The position numbers and the translations under genes are program-made. 23,082 bases of DNA from an uncultured Bacteroidales bacterium (GTDB lineage: Bacteria > Bacteroidota > Bacteroidia > Bacteroidales > UBA932), in assembly GCA_946617545.1 (NCBI GenBank), contig CAMOKK010000006.1, positions 1 through 23,082 of the forward strand. Direction: 5' to 3'. Positions 1 to 12,000 of this stretch are shown piece by piece. The notes under the pieces are model-generated. The model did not search any database. It was not told the origin of the DNA and worked only from the letters and a program-made list of their open reading frames with translations. The stretch's first letter is position 1. Every line of letters begins with the position of its first letter.

Positions 1-48
1 GCAACCTGATATCAGGCACACAGCCAACAATAATGTGGTTTTCTTCAT
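1..48 (-). CDS. Lipoprotein, N-terminal signal peptide only (cut by window edge)
   Basis: Reading leftward from ATG at 48-46 gives MKKTTLLLAVCLISGC. This is a complete lipoprotein signal peptide: positive start (KK), hydrophobic stretch and lipobox ISGC with the lipid-bearing cysteine as residue 16. The frame is open to the window edge. A -7 box TAAATTTG lies on the same strand at 84-77. The gene diverges from the esterase operon at 195, so it may be another PUL lipoprotein (enzyme or glycan binder), but its function cannot be seen. Only 16 residues are present. Confidence 0.6.
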   Translation of the reverse strand, partial: MKKTTLLLAVCLISGC

Positions 49-76
49 AGCTTTAGTGTTTTAGTGCTTGGCATGT

Positions 77-84
77 CAAATTTA
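77..84 (-). promoter_or_regulatory. -7 promoter box for the leftward lipoprotein gene
   Basis: The minus strand reads TAAATTTG, a full match to the Bacteroidetes -7 consensus TAnnTTTG, 28 nt upstream of the ATG at 48. No clear -33 TTTG is present; TTGG at 106-103 is the nearest. Confidence 0.45.
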
Positions 85-110
85 CTACTTTCCACCCAAT
101 TACCAAGGAG

Positions 111-150
111 ACTGAACAAAAGTGAAAACATTTGAACGGAGGGGGCAAAT
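111..150 (+). promoter_or_regulatory. Tandem 20-bp direct repeat, candidate HTCS operator (copy 1)
   Basis: Two adjacent 20-bp units, ACTGAACAAAAGTGAAAACA (111-130) and TTTGAACGGAGGGGGCAAAT (131-150), share TGAAC at the same place. The distal unit matches the distal unit at 15130-15111 at 14 of 20 positions. The second unit ends exactly 18 nt before the -7 box at 169. The same layout recurs at 13539-13578 and 15091-15130. AraC-type regulators often bind direct repeats about two helical turns apart; binding by the HTCS at 15148 is inferred. Confidence 0.55.
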
Positions 151-168
151 ATCGACCCGAAGAATCCG

Positions 169-176
169 TACCTTTG
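169..176 (+). promoter_or_regulatory. -7 promoter box of the esterase-GH3-hydrolase operon
   Basis: TACCTTTG matches TAnnTTTG exactly and ends 18 nt before the ATG at 195. No TTTG occupies the -33 position, as would fit an activator-dependent promoter served by the repeats at 111-150. Confidence 0.65.
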
Positions 177-194
177 TGCAAACACTGAAACCTT

Positions 195-1286
195 ATGAAA
201 AAGATTCTTGCAGCCGCAGCATTCATGGTCCTTGCCGTATCGGCAAGTGCCCAGGGATGGTTTCGCCAGCCCACTCCCAACGACACGCTCCAGAGCGTCC
301 GCGTCCTTCCGGACGGAAAAGTCCTCTTCCAGATTTATGCCCCCAAGGCCCGCACGGTATCCGTCACCGGAGACCTCCCCTGGGACAAGCCCGTGGTGTT
401 CCGTGAGAACCGCCAGGGCGTATGGCAGGGCGTTTGCGAAGGCCTCCCGGACGGCTGCTTCCGCTATAGCTTCCTGGTGGACGGCACCCGCGTACAGGAC
501 CCCAAGGCCCCGCTGAGCGCCGAACAGGCCAGCGTCTTCACCAAGGGAGACGGCTATGTCAAGAATGTTCCCCACGGTGCCATAGCACAGCGCTATTACT
601 GGTCCGAGACCCTGGGCCAGATGCGCCGCATGCACGTTTGGACACCGGCCGGCTATGAGAAGTCCAAGGCCAAGCTTCCCGTGCTTTACCTCATCCACGG
701 CGGCGGAGACAACGACGCCTCCTGGCCCGGGGTGGGCGCCGCCGGCTGGATCCTGGACAACTTGCTGGCCGAAGGCAAGATGGTGCCCATGATTGTGGTG
801 ATGCCCAACGGCACCATCCCCACCTCCGACATGATGGGCGAAGTGCCCCTCTTCGGCCAGGATATGGTGCGCAGCATCATTCCCTTCATCGAGGCCAATT
901 ACAATGTAAAGGCCGACCAGGCCCACCGCGCCATGGCAGGCCTCTCCATGGGCGGCATGGAAACCATCGAGACCGCTTTCCGTCATCCGGAGCTCTTCTC
1001 CCACGTGTGGGTGCTCAGCTCCAGCTTCGCGCCCGGAAGGCAGAAGGAATATGTGGAAGAAATCCGGCTCAAGACCCTTGCCCCCAAGCTGAACAAGAAC
1101 TTCAAGGCACTGTACTTCACGCAGGGCGGTCCCTCCGACATTGCCTACAAGAACTGCCAGGAGACTCTGGGCTACCTGAAGGAAGCCGGCATCAGCTACA
1201 ACTACCTGGAAAACGCCCAGGCCGGCCACAGCTGGACCACCTGGCGGGCCGATCTCCAGACCCTCGCCCCTACCCTTTTCAAATAA
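195..1286 (+). CDS. CE1-like (feruloyl/acetyl) esterase with N-terminal E-set/CBM48-like domain
   Basis: This secreted serine esterase has 363 residues. Residues 1-19 form a signal peptide ending ASAQ. Residues about 25-120 form a beta-rich E-set/CBM48-like module (GKVLFQIYAPKARTVSVTGD, then FRYSFLVDG), as in many Bacteroidales xylan feruloyl esterases. The alpha/beta-hydrolase domain runs from about 125 to the end. It carries LYLIHGGG (oxyanion region), nucleophile S251 in GLSMGG, D315 in GGPSD and H345 in AGHSW. The likely role is hydrolysis of feruloyl or acetyl esters on plant-derived sugars in the periplasm or at the cell surface. It is first in an operon with GH3 14 nt downstream. It lacks the roughly 25-residue insert before the nucleophile seen in its paralogues at 4878 and 12328, so its pocket should differ. 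Ester specificity cannot be read from sequence. Confidence 0.88.
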   Translation: MKKILAAAAFMVLAVSASAQGWFRQPTPNDTLQSVRVLPDGKVLFQIYAPKARTVSVTGDLPWDKPVVFRENRQGVWQGVCEGLPDGCFRYSFLVDGTRVQDPKAPLSAEQASVFTKGDGYVKNVPHGAIAQRYYWSETLGQMRRMHVWTPAGYEKSKAKLPVLYLIHGGGDNDASWPGVGAAGWILDNLLAEGKMVPMIVVMPNGTIPTSDMMGEVPLFGQDMVRSIIPFIEANYNVKADQAHRAMAGLSMGGMETIETAFRHPELFSHVWVLSSSFAPGRQKEYVEEIRLKTLAPKLNKNFKALYFTQGGPSDIAYKNCQETLGYLKEAGISYNYLENAQAGHSWTTWRADLQTLAPTLFK

Positions 1287-1299
1287 CCACTATCACTAT

Positions 1300-3558
1300 A
1301 TGAAAAAAACACTGTTATTCATTGCATCGGCCGCGCTGCTGGCGCAGGCCTGCGGCGGCAGCCTGTCTCCCCAGGACAAGCTCACCGTCCATGACAAGGA
1401 GATTAACGCCCTCATCGCCCAGATGACGCTGGAGGAGAAAGTGAACATGCTTCACTCCAAGACCAACATGTCATCGGCCGGCGTGGAGCGCCTGGGTATC
1501 GCCGACATGAACTATGCCGACGGTCCCTTCGGCATCCGCGAGGAAGGCCAGCCCAATGGTTTCATGAGCGCCGGCTGGACGCTGGACAGCGCCACCTACT
1601 TCCCTACCGGCAGCGCCCTCGCCGCCACCTGGAGCGAGGAACTGGCCTACAAGTACGGCAGCGGCATGGGCAAGGAAGCCCGCCTGCGTGGCAAGGACGT
1701 GATCCTGGGCCCGGCCGTGAACATCCAGCGCCTGCCTGTGGGCGGCCGCACCTACGAGTACCTCTCCGAGGACCCCATCCTCTCCGCCGCCCTGGCCCTC
1801 CGCTATACGGAAGGCTGCCAGGATGAAGGTACCGCCGTTTGTATCAAGCACTTCGCCGTGAACAACCAGGAGACCAACCGCGGCAGCGTGAACGCCATCC
1901 TGAGCGAAAGGACCCTGCGAGAGATCTACCTCAAGCCCTTTGAGCGCGCCATCATCGAGGGCGGCGCCATGAGCGTGATGCCCGCCTACAACAAGGTGAA
2001 CGGAGAATACTGCTCCGAGAATGAGCACCTCCTGAACGAGATCCTCCGCGGCGAATGGGGCTTCAAAGGCTTCACCGTGAGCGACTGGGGGGGCACGCAC
2101 AGCACCATGGGTGCCATGCTGCACGGCCTCAACGTGCAGATGACCGGCTCCAACTACCTGGGCCAGCCTGTGATTGACTCCATCGCCACCGGCGCCCTCA
2201 CCGAGGAAATGGTGGACGAGAAAGTCCGTCAGATCCTGCGCGTGCGCTACGCCATCGAGGCCGTTCCCGCCGACGTGGCCAACACCGTCATGACCTCCCA
2301 GCCCGAGTGCCAGGACATCGCCCGCCAGGTGGCGGAAAAGAGCATCGTCCTCCTCAAGAACGAGGGCGTCCTTCCCATCAAGGCCGATGTCAGGAAGATT
2401 GCCGTCATCGGCCAGAATGCCGTCCTGAAGACCCAGAGCGGCGGTATGGGCGCCGGCGTGAAGGCCCTTTACGAAGTGACTCCGCTCGAGGGTATCCAGC
2501 GGCGCGCCGGTGAGGGTATCACCGTCACCTACGCGCCCGGTTACAAAAATTTCCCGGGCCGTCGCTGGGGACCCGCTCCCACGGTGAAAGACCCGCTGGA
2601 AGCATCGGCCATCGATGAACCCGCCGATCCCAAGCTGGTAGCCGAAGCCGTGGCCCTGGCCAAGGAGGCCGACCTGGTGATTTTCTTCGGCGGAACCAAC
2701 AAGAACATCGAGACCGAAGGCTCCGACCGCAAGAACATCGACCTTCCCTGCGGACAGGAGGAATTGGTGAAGGCCCTCTATGAGGCCAACCGGAACCTGG
2801 CCACCGTCCTCATCTCCGGCGGTCCCACCGACCTCCGCGTACTGGAACCCGCCTCCCCTGCTATCGTTCAGGGCTGGTGGAACGGCACCGAGGGCGGTAC
2901 GGCCCTGGCCGAGGTACTCTTCGGAGACATCGCCCCGTCCGGCAAACTGCCCTTCACCTTCCCGGCCAAGCTGGAAGACTCCCCTGCCTATGCCATGGGC
3001 AACTTCCCGGATCCCAACGGCGCCGGCGGAGACCTCTTCACCCTGATGTTCCGCCCCGACGTGCTGTCCATGACGCCCGCCGAGCGCCAGGCCTTCATCG
3101 ACTCCCTGCCCAAGCCGGAATCCCACTACACGGAGGAATTCTATGTGGGCTACCGCTGGTTTGACAGCAAGGAAGTGAAGCCCATGTATGCCTTCGGCCA
3201 CGGTCTCAGCTATGTGAGCTTCACCTATGGCCCGATGAGCGCCCTTGCCGGCAAGGATGCCGTGAAAGTGAGCTTCAGCCTCACCAACGAAGGCGCCATG
3301 CCGGCCGATGAGGTGGTCCAGCTCTACGTTAGCCGCCCCGAAGCCCGTGTAGAATGGCCCGTAAAGGAACTGAAGGCTTTCCAACGCGTAAGCCTGGGCG
3401 CCGGCGAAACCAAGACCGTCACCCTCACCGTCCCCATGAAGGAACTCCGCTACTGGAATGAGGCAACCAATGCCTGGGACCTGGAACACGGCAAGCTCCT
3501 GCTCCAGTTGGGCTCCGCCTCCGATGACATCCGCGAAACCGCCGAGGTAACTATCTAA
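1300..3558 (+). CDS. Glycoside hydrolase family 3 (beta-glucosidase/beta-xylosidase type) lipoprotein
   Basis: This 752-residue GH3 enzyme removes terminal beta-linked sugars from non-reducing ends. The signal peptide ends LLAQAC, with C18 as probable lipid site although the lipobox is weak. The TIM-barrel domain contains YADGPFGIR, KHFAVNNQETNR and the nucleophile D262 in GFTVSDWGG. The alpha/beta sandwich domain supplies the likely acid/base E473 in ETEGSDR. A fibronectin-III-like C-terminal domain follows (VVQLYVSRPEA...KELKAFQRV...). Domain order and length are those of BglX-like GH3 proteins, with no sign of truncation. It starts 14 nt after the upstream esterase and ends one base before the next ATG, so the three genes are co-transcribed. 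It is the only glycosidase visible in the locus. Glucose versus xylose preference cannot be decided here. Confidence 0.95.
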   Translation: MKKTLLFIASAALLAQACGGSLSPQDKLTVHDKEINALIAQMTLEEKVNMLHSKTNMSSAGVERLGIADMNYADGPFGIREEGQPNGFMSAGWTLDSATYFPTGSALAATWSEELAYKYGSGMGKEARLRGKDVILGPAVNIQRLPVGGRTYEYLSEDPILSAALALRYTEGCQDEGTAVCIKHFAVNNQETNRGSVNAILSERTLREIYLKPFERAIIEGGAMSVMPAYNKVNGEYCSENEHLLNEILRGEWGFKGFTVSDWGGTHSTMGAMLHGLNVQMTGSNYLGQPVIDSIATGALTEEMVDEKVRQILRVRYAIEAVPADVANTVMTSQPECQDIARQVAEKSIVLLKNEGVLPIKADVRKIAVIGQNAVLKTQSGGMGAGVKALYEVTPLEGIQRRAGEGITVTYAPGYKNFPGRRWGPAPTVKDPLEASAIDEPADPKLVAEAVALAKEADLVIFFGGTNKNIETEGSDRKNIDLPCGQEELVKALYEANRNLATVLISGGPTDLRVLEPASPAIVQGWWNGTEGGTALAEVLFGDIAPSGKLPFTFPAKLEDSPAYAMGNFPDPNGAGGDLFTLMFRPDVLSMTPAERQAFIDSLPKPESHYTEEFYVGYRWFDSKEVKPMYAFGHGLSYVSFTYGPMSALAGKDAVKVSFSLTNEGAMPADEVVQLYVSRPEARVEWPVKELKAFQRVSLGAGETKTVTLTVPMKELRYWNEATNAWDLEHGKLLLQLGSASDDIRETAEVTI

Positions 3559-3559
3559 T

Positions 3560-4837
3560 ATGAAAAGATTTATGGTCATTGGGGCCGCCGTGCTCGCTGC
3601 AGCATGCGGCCCCAAACCTTCTGCCCAGGTGGAGAAGGTTGAAATCTGCTCCGAGGTCGGAGACTATGGCGTGCTTGTGAATGCCATTGAGATAACCGTA
3701 TCCAACCCCCGTTCCATCAAGGGATTGACTGCGGCCGATTTTGACCTGGTGAACAACGTCCCCGGCGCCTTCCTGGACGCCGCTACGGGAAAGCCGGGCC
3801 AGCCTTACAAGGATGACGGCATCGTGGTTTCCCGCAAGGGCCGCACCCTCCGCATCGAAGCCACGCCCTTCAACAAGGCTGGCAAGATGGAAGGCTTCTT
3901 CAAGCGCGTTCCCTGGGAGCTGCACTGCGCGGCCGATTCGGCCCTCAACGTTACGCCGGACAAGGTGGCCGATGAGCACATCGCCATCCTGGAAGACTGC
4001 ATCCATGGCGAATTCAGCTTCGGCGGTCTTACACGCGAATATATGCTGTACCTGCCCAAGGACGAGAAAGGCAACGTGATTCCCAACGTTCCCCTGATGG
4101 TATGGCAGATTGGCGGCGGCGAATACAACAAGGATATGATGACGGTGGCTACGGCCAACCGCTGCCTGGTTTCCTTGGCTGCGGAAGGCGTTCCCTGCGC
4201 CGCCCTGGTCTTCGCCCTGGCCAACCCCAACTATAGCTACAGCGCTTCCCTATACCCGGAAAAGATCGAGCTCATAGACCGCAACAACGCCCTCCAGATG
4301 GCCTTCATCGACACTCTGATTGCCGATGGGAAGGTGGATGGCAGCAAGCTCTTCTGCGCCGGCGCTTCTTCCGGCGGGGGCTGCACCATGCGCTTCATGA
4401 TGCAGTTCGCAGGCCGCTTCAAGGCCGCCATTCCCTGCTGCGCCATGGACCCCATCGTTCCTATCCACAAGGTGGACGAGAAGTATCCCGGCCAGTATGC
4501 GGACGATGTGGAGAAGGTTTGGAAAGGCGAAAAGGCCGTTTACAAATGGAACGGCAGCGAGATGGTCTTAGGGCCGATGGATGTGCAAGCTTTCGTGGAA
4601 TTGCCCATGTACTTTGTGCACGCAGCCACGGACAACACCTGCAAGGTAGCCAGCACCTATGCCTACTCTGAAGCCCGCAAGCGCCTGGGTGCCACCCAGG
4701 ACAAGGTTCTCATCTACTCAGATGAAGACCTGGTAAGCTGGGGCGTGGCTCCCATGATGGCCCACTTCTCCTGGGTTCCCCTCCTGGACGATTACTCGGA
4801 GGGGTCACCCATGGACTGGATGATCAAACAATTCTAA
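3560..4837 (+). CDS. EstA-like alpha/beta hydrolase lipoprotein
   Basis: This 425-residue lipoprotein has signal peptide MKRFMVIGAAVLAAAC with C16 as lipid site. Residues about 22-125 look like the Ig-like domain that precedes the catalytic domain in EstA-type esterases (YGVLVNAIEITV...LTAADFDL). Residues about 150-425 form a serine hydrolase: PLMVWQIGGG near the oxyanion hole, nucleophile S270 in GASSGG, probable D358 in HAATDN and H402 in MAHFSW. It is last in the operon, one base after the GH3 stop codon. A carboxylesterase acting on ester groups of the same substrate as the CE1 proteins is most likely. A peptidase of the prolyl-oligopeptidase type is possible, since the fold is shared, but the context argues against it. 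Several cysteines (146, 203, 267, 275) are unusual for a surface hydrolase. Confidence 0.75.
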   Translation: MKRFMVIGAAVLAAACGPKPSAQVEKVEICSEVGDYGVLVNAIEITVSNPRSIKGLTAADFDLVNNVPGAFLDAATGKPGQPYKDDGIVVSRKGRTLRIEATPFNKAGKMEGFFKRVPWELHCAADSALNVTPDKVADEHIAILEDCIHGEFSFGGLTREYMLYLPKDEKGNVIPNVPLMVWQIGGGEYNKDMMTVATANRCLVSLAAEGVPCAALVFALANPNYSYSASLYPEKIELIDRNNALQMAFIDTLIADGKVDGSKLFCAGASSGGGCTMRFMMQFAGRFKAAIPCCAMDPIVPIHKVDEKYPGQYADDVEKVWKGEKAVYKWNGSEMVLGPMDVQAFVELPMYFVHAATDNTCKVASTYAYSEARKRLGATQDKVLIYSDEDLVSWGVAPMMAHFSWVPLLDDYSEGSPMDWMIKQF

Positions 4838-4839
4838 TA

Positions 4840-4869
4840 AAAAAGTCCTGCCGGGCGGCAGGACTTTTT
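4840..4869. terminator. Bidirectional intrinsic terminator between convergent PUL operons
   Basis: A perfect 13-bp stem (4840-4852 with 4857-4869) has core GTCCTGCC/GGCAGGAC, loop GGGC, and A/T tracts on both sides. It starts 2 nt after the stop codon of the rightward operon and lies 8 nt beyond the stop of the leftward esterase, so it can end transcription from both sides. Confidence 0.9.
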
Positions 4870-4877
4870 ATGTGTGA

Positions 4878-7081
<2,204 letters not shown>

Positions 7082-7089
7082 TTCTATCC

Positions 7090-9051
7090 TTATTTGTTGT
7101 TAGGCTCAATCTTGTTGTTCACGTAATTCGGAATCTGGGCGTAGTAATCCTCAGGGTTGAAGCTGAGGACGCCACTGTAGCCATCCCAGAGAGCCGTAGC
7201 GGTTACGGGCAGGGCACGGAGGAAAATCCACTGAGCCTTGGCGCCGGAAAGGTCCACCATGGGAATCAGGGTGAGTTTCTTGCCCAGGGTGCCTTCTTCC
7301 TGATTGGTGGCACTGTTGGGATTGTAGAAACCACGGCGACGGTACAGCACGTTGCTCCACTTGTTCTCGAAGGGGAATTCCACCTTCCACTCGTGAAGGA
7401 TGTTATCGATGGTCAGGGCCACGTCATCCTTGAAGCCGGCACGGTGACGGACCTCGTTCAGGCACTTGGTAGCCAGAGCCTGGTCACCCTTGCCGCTTTC
7501 CGCCACGGCCTCGGCATAAGTCAGGAGGACTTCGGCATAACGGATGTCATAGTACGGAGACTGGACATACTGGTTCGCGCTCTTCTGGTCCAGGTACTTA
7601 CGGGGAGAGAAGCAGTAGGAATTGCGGTTGTTGGAGTTCTTGTCCGTCAGGAGGGCCATGAAAGCGGAGTTTTCACTGCCGCGGCCGCCATAAGGATAAT
7701 AGATCACGCCATCTTTCTCCACGCCCACATTGCCGCTTCCCTGGGTGTCGGAATCGGGATAGACGGAAACGGAGCCGTCGGGCTTCACCATACCGCCTTC
7801 CATGTAAACGATGGAGTTACGGAAAGTGGCGCCGGGATAGATGACCCAGGCCTGGAAACGGGCATCCTTCAGCAGGAAGGGCTCCTGGACGGAATCATAG
7901 TGCTTGTAGCCGGACACCATGAAAGGCTGGAACTCCATCTGCGGATAGGTCATATAGTAATTCTCGTCTCCGGAAAGCAGGGTCTGGATCTTACCGTCCT
8001 TGCGGTTGCGCGTAGAGGCGGCGTCATAGTAGTCATACTCATCGGCCAGGTTCAGCGTGGCGGCATAGTTGGCGGCACCGGTACCCGTGTAACCCACGGC
8101 GAACTGGTTGGGAACCCACTTGTCCGTACCGTTGTTGGTCTTGGAGTCGCCGGTCTTGTAGGAACGGCCGAAGAGGCCTTCTTCCACCTTGTAGTTCTGG
8201 AAGAGTTCCGTGAGGTTGTCAATGGCGGCATTGATGTCGGAAGGGGCTGCGCCATACAGTTTGTATTTGCCGGAATTGATAACCTGGGCGGCAGCGTCCA
8301 CGGCCTGCTGATAGTAGGCATCGGCATAGGAAGCCTCCATGTAGGTGAGCTTTTTCTTCACGGCTTCGTAAGCGGAGCTGATGGGAGCGCGGTTCCAGTA
8401 CTTGCTCTCGGAAGCGGCCCAAAGGGCGGCACGTGCCTTCATGGCATAAGCCGTGTACTTGTTGGCGCGCATCTCCTGGGTCTGGGACTCGGGAAGCATG
8501 TTAATAGCTTCATCAAACTCGTCCAGGACCCAATCCCAGGACTCCTTCTCGGTGGAACGGGGAACATAGAGTTTGTCGTTGTCCACGCCATAGTACTCGT
8601 CCAGGGGTTCCGTCACAATGGGAATACCGCCGTGGGTACGGACATTGGCAAAATAGAAGCAGGCACGGATAAAATGAGCCTCACCTTCGTAAACCTTACG
8701 GGTGTCCTCATCGATGATACCCTTGCTCTGGGCCTCGTCCAGGGCCTGGATAAACTTATTGACGGCACGCACGCTGGTGTAGTCCCAGAAGCCGGGCGTG
8801 GTGTTCTTGTAGTCCGGATTCTCGCGGGCGGGATTGCCGAACATCTGATACTTGTCATTGTCGGTCATGCTCACTCCGGGCAGGCTGGAGTAGAGGTTTG
8901 CCAGCAGGGCCAGCATACCATTCTCGGAAGACAGGAGGTCATCGGCTGCAACCTTGCTCAGGTCGCCTTCCATACTGTCGAAGAACTTGTCGCAGGAAGT
9001 GAATCCGAGGGTAAGTCCGGCAATCAGGATATATTTGAATATATTTTTCAT
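7090..9051 (-). CDS. SusD/RagB-family surface glycan-binding lipoprotein
   Basis: This lipoprotein has 653 residues. The signal peptide MKNIFKYILIAGLTLGFTSC carries lipid site C20. The N-terminal SusD-like region includes DKFFDSMEGDLSK, FIRACFYFANVRTHGGIPIV and the helical repeat segment KYTAYAMKARAALWAASE. The C-terminal RagB/SusD domain includes YYDIRYAEVLLTYAEAVAES and CLNEVRHRAGF, the usual signature. It is somewhat longer than the typical 500-600 residues, with an extended C-terminal region (VDLSGAKAQWIFLRALPVT). Its role is to capture substrate and close over the SusC channel at the cell surface. It starts 12 nt after the SusC stop. The ligand cannot be assigned, but the surrounding esterases suggest an ester-substituted glycan. 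Confidence 0.96.
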   Translation of the reverse strand: MKNIFKYILIAGLTLGFTSCDKFFDSMEGDLSKVAADDLLSSENGMLALLANLYSSLPGVSMTDNDKYQMFGNPARENPDYKNTTPGFWDYTSVRAVNKFIQALDEAQSKGIIDEDTRKVYEGEAHFIRACFYFANVRTHGGIPIVTEPLDEYYGVDNDKLYVPRSTEKESWDWVLDEFDEAINMLPESQTQEMRANKYTAYAMKARAALWAASESKYWNRAPISSAYEAVKKKLTYMEASYADAYYQQAVDAAAQVINSGKYKLYGAAPSDINAAIDNLTELFQNYKVEEGLFGRSYKTGDSKTNNGTDKWVPNQFAVGYTGTGAANYAATLNLADEYDYYDAASTRNRKDGKIQTLLSGDENYYMTYPQMEFQPFMVSGYKHYDSVQEPFLLKDARFQAWVIYPGATFRNSIVYMEGGMVKPDGSVSVYPDSDTQGSGNVGVEKDGVIYYPYGGRGSENSAFMALLTDKNSNNRNSYCFSPRKYLDQKSANQYVQSPYYDIRYAEVLLTYAEAVAESGKGDQALATKCLNEVRHRAGFKDDVALTIDNILHEWKVEFPFENKWSNVLYRRRGFYNPNSATNQEEGTLGKKLTLIPMVDLSGAKAQWIFLRALPVTATALWDGYSGVLSFNPEDYYAQIPNYVNNKIEPNNK

Positions 9052-9063
9052 ATTCTTGCTGGA

Positions 9064-12000
9064 TTAGAAGTTGAGGTTGATGCCAAAGCTGTAAGTCTTG
9101 TTAATCTGGAACTCACCACCGGCACGGCCCTGGTCATTGGACTCGGGATCCACATAGCGGAGAAGCTTGTTGCTGATGGTAAGGAGGTTTCCACCGTTGA
9201 AGAACACACGGGCGCTCTTCATACCCACTTTCTTGAGGAATTTCGGGGAGAAGCGGTAACCCAGTTCAATGGTTTTAAGACGGAGATAAGTGGCGTTTAC
9301 ATAGTTGTAAGGCTGGTTGTAACCATAGGAAGGACTGCTGTAAGAACCCACCTGGGAAACACGGACCAGGGCCGGCCAGTAACCGTCCACCCACTGGGTG
9401 GCGGGATCCCAAGGATCGTCGCCGTAATTGGCAACGTGATAGGAATTGGTGTACTGGGAAGGCAGATAGTTCAACTTACCGTAACCGGCATAAGCGCTGA
9501 GGCCATAACCCTTGTACTTCATGGTGGCACCATTGAAGATGAGGGAGAAGTCGAAGTCCTTGTAGCTGCCGCTAAAGGTGAGACCGAACTGGAGCGGCGG
9601 GTTGCCGGATCCCCAGGTGTAGTACACGTCTTCACCGTCGATGTAGCCGTTGCCATTGCGGTCCACGAGCTGATACTGGCCCACGATGAGGCCGCGGTTG
9701 CCTTCGGTGGAGCCGTTGGTGGTATAGAGGATTTCGCTGGCGTTGGCCTGGTCTACGGAAGTGAAGCGGTCTCCGTTCCAGTGATAGGTGCTGCCGCCCA
9801 TATAACCGTTCCAACGGTTCAGGGTGCTGTTCTTCCAATAATCCATGGAAGACTTGTACACCTTGGTGTTTTCGCTCTCGATATAGGTGGCGCGGCTGCG
9901 GGAGAAGGTTGCGGTTCCCTGGATGCGGTAAGAGAAGTTGCCCACGCTGTTGCGATGGTATAGGCTCAGTTCCATACCCTCGGTCTCGCTGCGGTTGAGG
10001 TTCTCGGAAGGAAGGGCCACGGCATAGAAATCCGGGAGGGAGACGTCACGCACGGCAGCTATACCAATCATCTGGCGCTTGAACCAGTCGAAGGTACCGC
10101 CGAGTTTGCCCTGCCACAGTTCAAAGTCCACACCGAAGTCCATCATGCGGACCTTGGCCCAGGTAAGAAGGGTGTTGGCCACCTGGTTGTTGGCATACCC
10201 GGTGGTGGTGGCACCGTCGGTGAATACCCAGGAACCGGCGGAAGAATAACCATTGATGTAGGCATAGGCTGCTCCCTGGGGCGCGCCGGTAAAGCCGTCA
10301 GACCAGCGGAACTTGAGGTTGTTCACGAAGGGAAGGATGCTCTTGAAGAACTTCTCCTCAGAGATACGCCAACCCAGGGAATAGGAGGGGAACATGCTCC
10401 AGCGCTTGCCGGGAGCGTACATGTAGCTACCGTCATATCGGCCCATGAGCTCTACGAGATATTTGCCCATGTAATTGTAATTGATACGGCCGATGTAACC
10501 GGCGGTACGGCTGGAAGTACGGGTGCCCTGGTTGTCGGAACGGGAAGCCAGGCCCTGGTTGAGCACATCGTGCGTATAGAGATAGTGGTCACCGTCGGGG
10601 CCGTAGAAACGGGAGGCGCCAATCATCGCATTGGTGATGCTGGTGAGTTCGGCACCCAGCATGGCAGACAGGTTGTGTCGGCCGAACTGGCGGTTGTACA
10701 GGACCTGGGCACGGCCATAGACGCGGGAGTTGTCATTCCACATCTCGGCATACTGCGTCTCCTGACGGGTTTCCATACCCTGCTCGGAGATGTCGGTCAG
10801 ATAGTTGTACAGCTTCATCTTCTTCACCAGGGTGCGCTGCTTGGTACGGCCGAAGTCATAGGCACCGGTGAGCTGGAACTGCAGACCTTTCACGAAAGGC
10901 AGATCGTAGGTGAAGTCCACCGTATTGGAGAAGTCCTTGCGGTCGGTCTTGGTATAGCCGGAAGCGTCGGTATCCAGAAGGGCACGGGGGTTGGTGTGCT
11001 CCTCAACATCGGAATAGTGGTTGGGGTTGTCCTTCGTATGGACACCTACCATCGGGTTGGACTGGTAGATATAGTAGAAGATGTTCCAGTCCATATCGAA
11101 GTCACCCATACCCATGTTGTTGCTCTGGCGGAAGCTGGTGGTGTAGCGCATGTTGAGACCGGGAGCAAGATTCACGGTGACGTTGCCGTTGAAGCCATAA
11201 CGTTTGTAACCATAGGCATCACCCTTCAAGATGGGGTTGTCGTCGGCATAGTTGGCACCGAAATAGTAGTTGATCTTATCCGTTCCGCCGGTGATGGACA
11301 GGTTGTACATCTGGTTCACGGCGAACTTCTTGTACACCTCGTTATACCAGTCCGTATAGACAAGGTCCTTGTCTCCGCGCTCATAGGCGGCGATGGTCTC
11401 ATCGCTGAAACGGTGAGCCATCTTGGCCACGTCGGACATGGCGTTTTCCCATTTCATGAAGGAAGGCCAGCTCTCCACATTGCGGGGAACCACAGGGGAT
11501 GCCAGGCTCACATTGGCCATGAAGCTCACGGAAGGTTTTCTCACCTGTCCCTTCTTGGTGGTGATGAGGATGACACCGTTCTGGGCGCCCAGACCGTAAA
11601 TGGTGGCGGAAGCGTCCTTCAGCACGGAGATGCTCTCGATGTCTTCCGGATTCAGTTCCTGAAGGACAGATATGTCCGTGTATGTCTCCACGGCGTTGGG
11701 ATTGGTGTTGTAAGTGGTGCTCTTGCGGGTACGGGTGGTGCTGCGCACGACACCGTCCACCACAATCATGGGAGTGCCGAAACCACGCAGGTTGATTTCG
11801 GAGGCGAAAGCACCGGGCTTGCCGCTGTTCTGGGTAATCAGAAGGCCGGGAATCTTGCCCTGCAGGGCTGCTACGCCGTCGGCACTCTTGGTGGCGGCAA
11901 TATCCTCGGAGCGGATCTGGGTGATGGCGCCCGTGAGGGATTCCTTCTTCTGAACGCCGTAGCCCACGACCACGGTCTCATTCAGCATCTCGGAGTCTTC

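Noticed and set aside
131..134. TTTG at 131-134 as the -33 element of the promoter at 169
   Set aside because: The spacing to the -7 box is 34 nt, far from the usual 19-21 nt; it is part of the direct-repeat unit instead.
1471..3615. 714-residue open frame antisense to the GH3 gene
   Set aside because: It is rich in His, Gly and Ala with no domain pattern. It mirrors the third-base G/C bias of the GH3 gene, whose motifs are unmistakable.
3560..4837. Prolyl-oligopeptidase-type peptidase as the function of this hydrolase
   Set aside because: It has an Ig-like N-terminal domain rather than a beta propeller, and it sits among carbohydrate esterases and a GH3; an esterase is the better fit.
7393..9963. 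856-residue open frame antisense to SusD and the end of SusC
   Set aside because: It spans two clearly real genes and the gap between them, with no family features; a by-product of G+C-rich codon use.
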